The notes beneath the pieces were generated by a model. The model searched no databases, was not told the origin of the DNA, and saw nothing but the letters and a program-made list of their open reading frames with translations. A program made the position numbers and the translations under genes. Below, in pieces: positions 1-9,975 of a DNA stretch of 64,000 nucleotides. The first letter of the stretch is position 1; every line of letters starts with the position of its first letter. This DNA is from Amphiduros pacificus (lineage: Eukaryota > Annelida > Polychaeta > Phyllodocida > Hesionidae), in NCBI GenBank assembly GCA_949316495.1, contig OX439005.1, positions 1-64,000 on the forward strand, read 5' to 3'.

Positions 1-820
1 TATGTTCTGTGCAAGAGCTTTCTTCTATAATGCCACTAGATCTCATATATGACTTTATTTTACTTCATGGCAATACAGGTGGTTTGTTTTAAACTTGAAA
101 CTGGACTAAAACCAGCTAAGAATTCTTAAATGTAACTGTTCTCTTTTTCAAGCTGCTCTTTGTCAAACCTCTTGACTTTAAATGTGACTTTGTTTATAAT
201 GTTTTGGGGCTACTTCGAATTTAAATTGGACCAAAGTCAGCCAAAAATCCCATTATAGCACATTCAATTTACATGGTTTATGTTTTGACCTTAAAAATAT
301 TACAAAAAAAGTATAATTGTTCTTTTTGTGTTGTAACAAGTTTCCGTCAGGCATTTAGAGTCCATTTTTGCCTTATTTTTACCTCTTGGTCAACATTTTT
401 GTTGCTATGAAAATCACACATTGTGTAAGTCAGAAAAACTTGTTTATTCATGGTATAAATCTTTTGCTTTGCCCATATTAGTAAACAACGGTACATGAAA
501 GCCTATCTATTTGAATAGGGCTTGACTCTATAATGCTTTTGGATTTCATAGATGACTTATTTCTAGTGCTGGTCCAAAAATATTTGATATTTTGAACTTG
601 TAATTGGGCTTAAGATTTAATTGACTCTCTAACCCAATTTTGTATTGGGTTAGGTTTATAGGCCGAAAAAAAAAACTTCTTTAATCTTCATCAAATTTGC
701 ACAAAATTCATGCAATGAACCAAATTCAAAGTGCTAACAAGTACAAAAGTTGAAATGTGGACTTTATGGTGCTTCATTTTATTATATGAGATATTCAAGA
801 TTTTCAGACTGAGAATTCAC
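1..820. repeat. AT-rich subtelomeric flank made of degenerate dispersed repeats
   Basis: No gene is visible. The stretch carries diverged copies of a phrase of the type CTTGAAACTGGGCTAAAA followed by CAGCTAA (near 93, 218 and 595) that also occurs at 19900-20300 and 27760-28950. The whole segment recurs from 29047 with a constant 29,046-bp offset and no indel visible by eye. The repeat family is not one I recognise. Confidence 0.7.
629..653. repeat. Perfect 10-bp inverted repeat with telomere-like arms
   Basis: CTAACCCAAT at 629-638 pairs with ATTGGGTTAG at 644-653 across a 5-nt loop. The arm is a near-telomeric word (CTAACCC). The same word CTAACCCAATT appears at about 18648, 19198 and 20921 in the island, and the hairpin is copied at 29675-29699. 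Confidence 0.6.
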
Positions 821-1062
821 GTCAGATTAGGCTCGCTGGTCAGTTTAGGCTCGCTTCAGTGATATGCCCGGTCAGTTTAGGCTCGCTCGGTCAGTTTAGG
901 CTCGCCTAAAAATTTGGAGGCGAGCCTAAACTGACCGGGAGGCGAGCCTAAACCGACCGACAAGCGAGCCTAATCTGACCGGCGAGCCTAAACTGACCGA
1001 GGCGAGCCTAAACTGACGTGGTGGCGAGCCTAATCTGACCAGTTAGCGAGCCTAATCTGACC
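821..1062. repeat. Cluster of 11 copies of a 17-bp motif, 4 reversed then 7 forward
   Basis: The motif GGTCAGWTTAGGCTCGC occurs in reverse orientation at 821-836 (first base differs), 838-854, 870-886 and 889-905. Its complement GCGAGCCTAAWCTGACC occurs at 920-936, 942-958 (one change), 964-980, 982-998, 1002-1017 (last base differs), 1024-1040 and 1046-1062. Spacers are 1-15 bp and irregular. The cluster ends 9 bp before the first telomeric repeat. More copies lie singly in the island. It has no resemblance to a CRISPR array, because spacer lengths are irregular and orientation switches. Confidence 0.85.
888..937. other. 19-bp perfect inverted repeat at the motif orientation switch
   Basis: Bases 888-906 are perfectly complementary to 919-937, with a 12-nt AT-rich loop (907-918). 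It joins the last reversed and first forward copy of the 17-bp motif and could extrude as a cruciform. Confidence 0.8.
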
Positions 1063-1071
1063 GCGGCTATA

Positions 1072-1154
1072 ACCCTAACCCTAACCCTAACCCTAACCCA
1101 CACCCTAACCCTAACCCTAACCCTAACCCTAACCCTAACCCTAACCCTAACCCC
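1072..1154. repeat. Interstitial telomeric block (CCCTAA)n, unit A
   Basis: About 14 hexamers, the shortest complete block in the window. One degenerate CCCACA hexamer sits inside it, as in every other block, so the block was copied with the unit rather than newly added by telomerase. Confidence 0.95.
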
Positions 1155-1215
1155 AAAAGATAGCCCTAGCCCCAAAAGCTGGCCCTAGCCCAAAAAGCTG
1201 GCCCTAGCCCTACAT
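1155..1215. repeat. Short GC-rich tandem repeat (AAAAGCTGGCCCTAGCCC type)
   Basis: Three imperfect copies of an 18-20-bp word follow the telomeric block directly. The CCCTAGCCC core looks like a diverged telomeric hexamer pair. Present in all 12 units immediately after the telomeric block. Confidence 0.75.
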
Positions 1216-1310
1216 TTGGCATTAGACATGGCCCTAGCATTGACACTATTCCTGCCTCCAAAGGTTGGCACTAGAGCTGGCCCCATAAGCTGGCGCTGAT
1301 TCTAGCTCTT

Positions 1311-1427
1311 GGCTCCCTGGCTCCCTGGCTCCCTGGTCCCCTGGCCCACTGGCACCCTGGCACCCTGGCACCCTGGCACCCTGGCACCCTGGCACCCTAG
1401 CACGTGGCACCCTGGTACGCTGGTACC
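1311..1427. repeat. 8-bp minisatellite (GGCTCCCT / GGCACCCT)
   Basis: About 14 copies: first CTCCCTGG, then CACCCTGG, ending in degenerate copies around GGTACGCTGGTACC. The unit at 60793 has one extra copy. Open frames across it (rich in Ala-Pro-Trp) are by-products. Confidence 0.85.
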
Positions 1428-1460
1428 TTACTGTGTACTTGCTATTTAAGGCATATGGGA

Positions 1461-1942
1461 TGTGTATTTGCTGGTCATTGTTGTGTATTTGCTGGTCATT
1501 GTTGTGTATTTGTTGTGTATTTGTTGTATATTTGTTGTATTTGTTGTATTTGTTGTGTATTTGTTGTGTATTTGTTGTGTATTTGTTGTGTATTTGTTGT
1601 GTATTTGCTGGTCATTGTTGTGTATTTGTTGTATTTGTTGTGTATTTGTTGTGTATTTGTTGTGTATTACTTGTGTATTGCTTGTGTATTTGTTGTGTAT
1701 TTGTTGTGTATTTGTTGTGTATTTGTTGTGTATTTGCTGGTCATTGTTGTGTATTTGTTGTATTTGTTGTATTTGTTGTGTATTTGTTGTATTTGTTGTA
1801 TTTGTTGTATTTGTTGTATTTGTTGTATTTGTTGTATTTGTTGTATTTGTTGTATTTGTTGTATTTGTTGTGTATTTGTTGTGTATTTGTTGTGTATTTG
1901 TTGTGTATTTGTTGTGTATTTGTTGTGTATTTGTTGTGTATT
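1461..1942. repeat. TTGTGTATTTG / TTGTATTTG minisatellite
   Basis: Interleaved 11-bp and 9-bp monomers, interrupted three times by a CTGGTCATTG variant and once by a TTACTTGTGTATTGC variant. A run of about ten 9-bp monomers lies at 1760-1870. All three forward frames and one reverse frame stay open, which explains the long Cys/Ile/Val/Leu- and Thr/Asn/Gln-rich frames here. Confidence 0.95.
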
Positions 1943-2158
1943 GCATTTTCAGACAATTTGAGACCCATTTTTCCTTCAAGGAATCAGCATGCCTTTTTTC
2001 ACTTCAAAACAGACCTTCATGATTATTTATTTGATGTGTATTTGTTTTTTAGGGCATTATTGGATGATGATTTGAGACATGTATTTGATGTGAATTTGAT
2101 GTGAATTTGATTTGTATTTGATGTATATTTACCTTTTATGTCATTTCAGATCCATTTG

Positions 2159-2271
2159 GGATGTGTATTTGTTGTGTATTTGTTGTGTATTTGTTGTATT
2201 TGTTGTGTATTTGTTGTGTATTTATTGTGTATTTGTTGTGTATTTGTTGTGTATTTGTTTTTTATTGCATT
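2159..2271. repeat. Second, short TTGTGTATTTG minisatellite
   Basis: About ten monomers of the same family. It is followed, like the longer array, by a diverged copy of the phrase GAGACCCATTTTTCCTTC (near 1960 and 2283), so the minisatellite and its right flank were duplicated together inside the unit. Confidence 0.8.
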
Positions 2272-2509
2272 TTCGGACGATTTGAGACCCATTTTTCCTT
2301 CATGTAATCAACATACCATTTTTCACTTCTATGCAAGCCTTCATGCTCTCTATACTATAGAAAAGGATTTTTTTCTAAACATTTGTAAAGTACATCTCAT
2401 TTTTCATGGGAAATAACAGGAAAATTCAAAGAACCATACTTCCTATTTAAATTCAGCCATTTTCATTTAGAAACAAGCCTTTGTGGTGTACATAATATAG
2501 AAAAGGATC

Positions 2510-3965
2510 TTTTTTTTAAAGTATATTTTATTTCATTTTTAACATTACAATAACACAGTCATGCATTATTAAAACAGTCATGCATTATTAAAACATTGAC
2601 AGACTGAACATAACATACAATTGACAATGACAGACACACACAAATTTCCATAGACATTATAAAACAAATCTGAGCAATAATGATCATATCTTTTCTTTTT
2701 TTCTTTACTCTGAAGATAATTTGTTTTTCTTATCCTAATTCTTCAATAATTGTGTTCCACCTTTCTTTAAATATATCAATTGTGTTGTTTTTTGTATGAA
2801 TGAACTCTTCTGTTTCTAATTTGTATTTGAGAATTCTAAGGAAATTATAAAAACATACTCTTTCTTCACTAATCTTTTGATAATAAATATACATCTTTGC
2901 AAGTAATACAATATAATTTAAATTGGTAAAATGTTTAAGATCATAGTAAAATCCAAATATTACATGTTTTACTGTTATTTTAATTGCATTAGGTGTTGTT
3001 CTGTTCCACCATTTTTCCAAAGCTATCCAGAAATCCTTAACTATAGTACATTCATACAAAAAGTGTTCAATGTCGTCTGGTACAATGCATTCAAGGCATT
3101 TTTCAGATTCCACAATAGATAAATTGTACAGCCATCTCTTACATGGTAAAATTCTGTTTATAATTCTATATTGAAGAGCTTGTAATTTTGTTTCCCTAGT
3201 ACAGGAATATGGTAGTTTAAATATAGTTAACCAGTCATCTTGGATTGTGTATTAGAGCTCCCATTTTTTTAAGGCAGTTGGTCTTTCAAACACATCATAT
3301 ACAAAAGAGTCATAGAAATGTTTGGTTTTTATTTCTTTTAGCATCCTTGTGTAACCTTTACAGTTAAGAATAATGTCCAACCTGTTTTGTATTGGGGCTT
3401 TTTCTTTGGATATTGCTTCCAACTTCTGTAATGGAATTGCTTTTCTTAGTGTATAATAGTTTAAAATATTACAGTTCAATGTGTATTTGTTAGAAAACCT
3501 AATATTTCATTGGTGTCATTAAAGAGATCTTTAACATATATAACACCAGCTTTGTAAAAATCAGGCCACATCAATTCTTTGGTTTTTCCCTGTTTTGAAT
3601 GTTTGACATTTATCGGAAACTGAATATATTTATTGTACCATAGAATTTCATTTCCATAAGAGAGTATTTCTGTACTGGTTATAATTCATTCCAAAATATA
3701 TACACTTGTTTATAAAATGGAATCTTAATATTTTCTATGACTAATTTACTTAAATTAGTTTAAGAAAAATGTTCTATGACATGGTTTTTATAAATTCTGA
3801 CAATATTACTTTCCATTTTCTATTACTATTTAATATTCTTTTTCCCCACGCAACTTTACTGGCCTTTACCATGCAGGATAAATCTGGTGCTTTAATTCCT
3901 TCATCCTCAACTTCAAGTCCTTTTTACACACTTAATAATTGTCCGATTAATTTCTTAGAAAAAAA
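2510..3965 (-). mobile_element. 5'-truncated L1/Tx1-type LINE, ORF2 C-terminal remnant (copy 1)
   Basis: Reading on the - strand, the 5' part near 3770-3930 gives residues such as GIKAPDLSCMVKASKVAW, like the conserved Gly-Gly-Leu ... Lys-Ala-Trp segment after the reverse transcriptase in L1/Tx1 ORF2. Next comes a Trp-Pro-Asp-Phe-Tyr-Lys-Ala-Gly segment (about 3490-3590), then 3252-3479 (Asn-Ile-Leu-Asn-Tyr-Tyr), then 2730-3113 with a C-x2-C ... H-x4-C zinc-knuckle-like pattern. At least one frameshift (near 3480-3490) and stops (for example about 3915, and between the last two frames) break it. Past the stop at 2730, an AATAAA lies at 2527-2532 (complement) just before eight terminal A's at 2510-2517. 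Reverse transcriptase, endonuclease and ORF1 are missing. The 5' limit is approximate. Confidence 0.8.
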
Positions 3966-4117
3966 AAATAACCTAGAATTTTGTGTATTATGGAAAATCA
4001 TACCATTTTTACCTTATTTTAAAATTTGTTTTTGAATTTATTCATTATGTAAAACTATGCAAATTAGGTCATGTGATAAAATATTTTTGAATAATTTTGA
4101 ATCTGGAAAATGTTCAG

Positions 4118-4210
4118 GTTTTGATTGATGTATTGTTAATGTTGAAAAGTTTTGATTGATGTATTGTGCATGTTGAAAGGTTTTGATTGATGTATTGTGC
4201 ATGTTGAAAG
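4118..4210. repeat. Three tandem copies of a 31-bp repeat
   Basis: Copies start at 4118, 4149 and 4180, each beginning GTTTTGATTGATGTATTG. The first differs by a few bases; the other two are identical. It occurs at the equivalent place in every unit. Confidence 0.9.
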
Positions 4211-4316
4211 GCAATTATTTGAGAAATTATGATCAAAAGTGTTTAGAAACAGGAAGTAGATCCTGAACATTGACAATTCTGGGTGGAAGTATTGAGGGTA
4301 ATTGGTGCATGTGTGT

Positions 4317-5315
4317 CTCATTTTTCAATGGAAATCAGTTTTGGGCCTAAATGGCCGACAAATAACACTCGTACGCCAGAAATTCCAAAAGAACATATTT
4401 TATCCAATTTCCCACAGTTGATTCTCATGTCCGAAATTTTGACCCTGGCACCTTGTTGGTACTCGAGTTTTGAAAATTACAGAGCTAACCTATTTTTCCT
4501 TCAGGGCCTCAGCATGCCATTTTTTACTTTAAAGCAAACCTTCATGCTCTCCATATTTTAGAAAAGGATCATTTTCTCCAAATTTTTAAAATTCATCTCA
4601 TTTATCATGGGAAATAAGATTTTTCAAAAATGGTCAACAAATAATGCCCATAGGCCAGAAATTCCAAAAGGAGAGCGCATTTCATCAAATTTGCCAATTT
4701 TCAATTTTTATGGCCCAAAATATTGTGGGGCTGCCATACCTAGCCCATTGGGGCTAGCCCTTCAGAAACCAAAGAGATGCACTCTTTAGACAAAAGTAGG
4801 GGACCCCGTAAAAACGTTTAAAGCTCTACCTACACTCCTTAATGGTGTTTACTCTATAGATGTGGAGTGATGTGGAAGAAAAATTCAAAGTACTTCTCAT
4901 TTTTCATTGGAAAATCTGATTTTTGTGAATATGGTCAACAAATAATGCCCGTAGAGTGAAAATTCCAGAAGCAGAGCGCATTTCATCAAATTTCCCAACT
5001 TTCAATTTTTATGACCCAAAACTTTTTGGGGCTACCATACCTAGCCCATTGGGGCTAGCCCTTCACAAACCAAAGAGATGGACCGTCTAAACAAAAGTAG
5101 GATACCACGTAAAAAAATTCAAGACTCTCAATTGACTCCTTGCAGCATTTCTGTGCATAGCAACGGGGCCAATTTCTTACTTTTGTTCCGTGCATATTTC
5201 CTAGCACCCTGGCCCCAACCTATTCAGAACAGTGAAAAAAAGATGTAGAATGAAAAAGTAGGAGACCCCGTAAAAATTTTCGAGGCTCTATCTTCGCTCT
5301 TTCATAGTGTACATA
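4317..5315. repeat. Diverged 0.28-kb sub-repeats inside the unit
   Basis: Successive copies start near 4317, 4594 and 4890, with a partial copy near 5228. Shared phrases include CTCATTTNTCATGGG, GTCAACAAATAATGCCC, AGAGCGCATTTCATCAAATT, CCTAGCCCATTGGGGCTAGC and ACCCCGTAAAAA. A related partial copy lies at 2270-2420. They look like an older satellite that now forms part of the larger unit. Confidence 0.75.
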
Positions 5316-5377
5316 CTACACATGTGGACTTTGTCATTTTGATCATCAGAGAAGTGATCATCATCTTACGAACCCCT

Positions 5378-5602
5378 TACCCTAACCCCTAACCCCTAAC
5401 CCTAACCCTAACCCTAACCCTAACCCTAACCCTAACCCTAACCCTAACCCTAACCCTAACCCTAACCCGAACCCCTTACCCTAACCCTAACCCTAACCCT
5501 AACCCTAACCCTAACCCTAACCCTAACCCTAACCCTAACCCTAACCCACACCCTAACCCTAACCCTAACCCTAACCCTAACCCTAACCCTAACCCTAACC
5601 CC
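5378..5602. repeat. Interstitial telomeric block, double form, unit B
   Basis: About 225 bp. It starts with two CCCCTAA heptamers and contains a second copy of the unit junction (CGAACCCCTTACCC, from 5468), as if two blocks had been joined. Confidence 0.95.
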
Positions 5603-6981
5603 AAAAGATAGCCCTAGCCCCAAAAGCTGGCCCTAGCCCAAAAAGCTGGCCCTAGCCCTACATTTGGCATTAGACATGGCCCTAGCATTGACACTATTCC
5701 TGCCTCCAAAGGTTGGCACTAGAGCTGGCCCCATAAGCTGGCGCTGATTCTAGCTCTTGGCTCCCTGGCTCCCTGGCTCCCTGGCCCCCTGGCCCACTGG
5801 CACCCTGGCACCCTGGCACCCTGGCACCCTGGCACCCTGGCACCCTAGCACGTGGCACCCTGGTACGCTGGTACCTTACTGTGTACTTGCTATTTAAGGC
5901 ATATGGGATGTGTATTTGCTGGTCATTGTTGTGTATTTGCTGGTCATTGTTGTGTATTTGTTGTGTATTTGTTGTATATTTGTTGTATTTGTTGTATTTG
6001 TTGTGTATTTGTTGTGTATTTGTTGTGTATTTGTTGTGTATTTGTTGTGTATTTGCTGGTCATTGTTGTGTATTTGTTGTATTTGTTGTGTATTTGTTGT
6101 GTATTTGTTGTGTATTACTTGTGTATTGCTTGTGTATTTGTTGTGTATTTGTTGTGTATTTGTTGTGTATTTGTTGTGTATTTGCTGGTCATTGTTGTGT
6201 ATTTGTTGTATTTGTTGTATTTGTTGTGTTTTTGTTGTGTTTTTGTTGTGTATTTGTTGTATTTGTTGTATTTGTTGTATTTGTTGTATTTGTTGTATTT
6301 GTTGTATTTGTTGTATTTGTTGTATTTGTTGTGTATTTGTTGTGTATTTGTTGTGTATTTGTTGTGTATTTGTTGTGTATTTGTTGTGTATTTGTTGTGT
6401 ATTTGTTGTGTATTGCATTTTCAGACAATTTGAGACCCATTTTTCCTTCAAGGAATCAGCATGCCTTTTTTCACTTCAAAACAGACCTTCATGATTATTT
6501 ATTTGATGTGTATTTGTTTTTTAGGGCATTATTGGATGATGATTTGAGACATGTATTTGATGTGAATTTGATGTGAATTTGATTTGTATTTGATGTATAT
6601 TTACCTTTTATGTCATTTCAGATCCATTTGGGATGTGTATTTGTTGTGTATTTGTTGTGTATTTGTTGTATTTGTTGTGTATTTGTTGTGTATTTATTGT
6701 GTATTTGTTGTGTATTTGTTGTGTATTTGTTTTTTATTGCATTTTCGGACGATTTGAGACCCATTTTTCCTTCATGTAATCAACATACCATTTTTCACTT
6801 CTATGCAAGCCTTCATGCTCTCTATACTATAGAAAAGGATTTTTTTCTAAACATTTGTAAAGTACATCTCATTTTTCATGGGAAATAACAGGAAAATTCA
6901 AAGAACCATACTTCCTATTTAAATTCAGCCATTTTCATTTAGAAACAAGCCTTTGTGGTGTACATAATATAGAAAAGGATC

Positions 6982-8437
6982 TTTTTTTTAAAGTATATTT
7001 TATTTCATTTTTAACATTACAATAACACAGTCATGCATTATTAAAACAGTCATGCATTATTAAAACATTGACAGACTGAACATAACATACAATTGACAAT
7101 GACAGACACACACAAATTTCCATAGACATTATAAAACAAATCTGAGCAATAATGATCATATCTTTTCTTTTTTTCTTTACTCTGAAGATAATTTGTTTTT
7201 CTTATCCTAATTCTTCAATAATTGTGTTCCACCTTTCTTTAAATATATCAATTGTGTTGTTTTTTGTATGAATGAACTCTTCTGTTTCTAATTTGTATTT
7301 GAGAATTCTAAGGAAATTATAAAAACATACTCTTTCTTCACTAATCTTTTGATAATAAATATACATCTTTGCAAGTAATACAATATAATTTAAATTGGTA
7401 AAATGTTTAAGATCATAGTAAAATCCAAATATTACATGTTTTACTGTTATTTTAATTGCATTAGGTGTTGTTCTGTTCCACCATTTTTCCAAAGCTATCC
7501 AGAAATCCTTAACTATAGTACATTCATACAAAAAGTGTTCAATGTCGTCTGGTACAATGCATTCAAGGCATTTTTCAGATTCCACAATAGATAAATTGTA
7601 CAGCCATCTCTTACATGGTAAAATTCTGTTTATAATTCTATATTGAAGAGCTTGTAATTTTGTTTCCCTAGTACAGGAATATGGTAGTTTAAATATAGTT
7701 AACCAGTCATCTTGGATTGTGTATTAGAGCTCCCATTTTTTTAAGGCAGTTGGTCTTTCAAACACATCATATACAAAAGAGTCATAGAAATGTTTGGTTT
7801 TTATTTCTTTTAGCATCCTTGTGTAACCTTTACAGTTAAGAATAATGTCCAACCTGTTTTGTATTGGGGCTTTTTCTTTGGATATTGCTTCCAACTTCTG
7901 TAATGGAATTGCTTTTCTTAGTGTATAATAGTTTAAAATATTACAGTTCAATGTGTATTTGTTAGAAAACCTAATATTTCATTGGTGTCATTAAAGAGAT
8001 CTTTAACATATATAACACCAGCTTTGTAAAAATCAGGCCACATCAATTCTTTGGTTTTTCCCTGTTTTGAATGTTTGACATTTATCGGAAACTGAATATA
8101 TTTATTGTACCATAGAATTTCATTTCCATAAGAGAGTATTTCTGTACTGGTTATAATTCATTCCAAAATATATACACTTGTTTATAAAATGGAATCTTAA
8201 TATTTTCTATGACTAATTTACTTAAATTAGTTTAAGAAAAATGTTCTATGACATGGTTTTTATAAATTCTGACAATATTACTTTCCATTTTCTATTACTA
8301 TTTAATATTCTTTTTCCCCACGCAACTTTACTGGCCTTTACCATGCAGGATAAATCTGGTGCTTTAATTCCTTCATCCTCAACTTCAAGTCCTTTTTACA
8401 CACTTAATAATTGTCCGATTAATTTCTTAGAAAAAAA
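6982..8437 (-). mobile_element. LINE ORF2 remnant, copy 2
   Basis: Same truncation point, same poly(A) end (6982-6989) and same broken frames as the copy at 2510. It was amplified with the unit and is not an independent insertion. Zinc-knuckle frame 7202-7585. Confidence 0.8.
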
Positions 8438-9848
8438 AAATAACCTAGAATTTTGTGTATTATGGAAAATCATACCATTTTTACCTTATTTTAAAATTTG
8501 TTTTTGAATTTATTCATTATGTAAAACTATGCAAATTAGGTCATGTGATAAAATATTTTTGAATAATTTTGAATCTGGAAAATGTTCAGGTTTTGATTGA
8601 TGTATTGTTAATGTTGAAAAGTTTTGATTGATGTATTGTGCATGTTGAAAGGTTTTGATTGATGTATTGTGCATGTTGAAAGGCAATTATTTGAGAAATT
8701 ATGATCAAAAGTGTTTAGAAACAGGAAGTAGATCCTGAACATTGACAATTCTGGGTGGAAGTATTGAGGGTAATTGGTGCATGTGTGTCTCATTTTTCAA
8801 TGGAAATCAGTTTTGGGCCTAAATGGCCGACAAATAACACTCGTACGCCAGAAATTCCAAAAGAACATATTTTATCCAATTTCCCACAGTTGATTCTCAT
8901 GTCCGAAATTTTGACCCTGGCACCTTGTTGGTACTCGAGTTTTGAAAATTACAGAGCTAACCTATTTTTCCTTCAGGGCCTCAGCATGCCATTTTTTACT
9001 TTAAAGCAAACCTTCATGCTCTCCATATTTTAGAAAAGGATCATTTTCTCCAAATTTTTAAAATTCATCTCATTTATCATGGGAAATAAGATTTTTCAAA
9101 AATGGTCAACAAATAATGCCCATAGGCCAGAAATTCCAAAAGGAGAGCGCATTTCATCAAATTTGCCAATTTTCAATTTTTATGGCCCAAAATATTGTGG
9201 GGCTGCCATACCTAGCCCATTGGGGCTAGCCCTTCAGAAACCAAAGAGATGCACTCTTTAGACAAAAGTAGGGGACCCCGTAAAAACGTTTAAAGCTCTA
9301 CCTACACTCCTTAATGGTGTTTACTCTATAGATGTGGAGTGATGTGGAAGAAAAATTCAAAGTACTTCTCATTTTTCATTGGAAAATCTGATTTTTGTGA
9401 ATATGGTCAACAAATAATGCCCGTAGAGTGAAAATTCCAGAAGCAGAGCGCATTTCATCAAATTTCCCAACTTTCAATTTTTATGACCCAAAACTTTTTG
9501 GGGCTACCATACCTAGCCCATTGGGGCTAGCCCTTCACAAACCAAAGAGATGGACCGTCTAAACAAAAGTAGGATACCACGTAAAAAAATTCAAGACTCT
9601 CAATTGACTCCTTGCAGCATTTCTGTGCATAGCAACGGGGCCAATTTCTTACTTTTGTTCCGTGCATATTTCCTAGCACCCTGGCCCCAACCTATTCAGA
9701 ACAGTGAAAAAAAGATGTAGAATGAAAAAGTAGGAGACCCCGTAAAAATTTTCGAGGCTCTATCTTCGCTCTTTCATAGTGTACATACTACACATGTGGA
9801 CTTTGTCATTTTGATCATCAGAGAAGTGATCATCATCTTACGAACCCC

Positions 9849-9975
9849 TTACCCTAACCCTAACCCTAACCCTAACCCTAACCCTAACCCTAACCCTAAC
9901 CCTAACCCTAACCCTAACCCACACCCTAACCCTAACCCTAACCCTAACCCTAACCCTAACCCTAACCCTAACCCC
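9849..9975. repeat. Interstitial telomeric block, unit C
   Basis: About 21 hexamers with the shared CCCACA variant after the eleventh or so. Read in one frame it encodes Asn-Pro repeats, which is a by-product. Confidence 0.95.

Larger units (their letters stand above)
1072..5377. repeat. Unit A, array 1 (reference unit)
   Basis: Order within the unit: telomeric block 1072-1154, GC-rich minisatellites 1155-1427, TTGTGTATTTG minisatellite 1461-1942, AT-rich spacer with a short second minisatellite 2159-2271, LINE fragment 2510-3965 (- strand), 31-bp triplet 4118-4210, diverged 0.28-kb sub-repeats 4317-5315. A private variant, CTGGTCCCCTGG at about 1337-1348, is shared only with the unit at 30118. 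No protein-coding gene is credible here apart from the LINE remnant. Confidence 0.9.
5378..9848. repeat. Unit B, array 1
   Basis: Minisatellite at about 5909-6414, LINE at 6982-8437, 31-bp triplet at 8590-8682. Private marks: a doubled telomeric block and two GTTGTGTTTTT monomers near 6226-6249. Both marks recur in the units at 34424 and 51974. Confidence 0.9.

Noticed and set aside
821-1062. CRISPR-like array
   Set aside because: Repeats change orientation, spacers are 1-15 bp and irregular, and the sequence is from an animal-type genome.
1072-1154. A true chromosome end at the window start
   Set aside because: The telomeric blocks are short, carry a shared variant, and have sequence on both sides, so they are interstitial.
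1446-1979. Reverse-strand Thr/Asn/Gln-rich frame, also in its longer forms at 47835-48575 and 56663-57394
   Set aside because: Complement of the same minisatellite; the longer forms arise only from indels (2 bp and 11 bp) that join the frame to the 8-bp minisatellite.
1404-2104. Overlapping 185-223-codon forward frames rich in Cys, Ile, Val, Leu and Tyr, repeated in each unit
   Set aside because: They are the TTGTGTATTTG minisatellite read in three frames, with no codon bias or non-repeat domain.
2931-3122. 63-codon forward frame inside the LINE remnant, and the 88-codon frame at 3769-4035
   Set aside because: Both are on the strand opposite recognisable LINE ORF2 sequence, so they are shadows.
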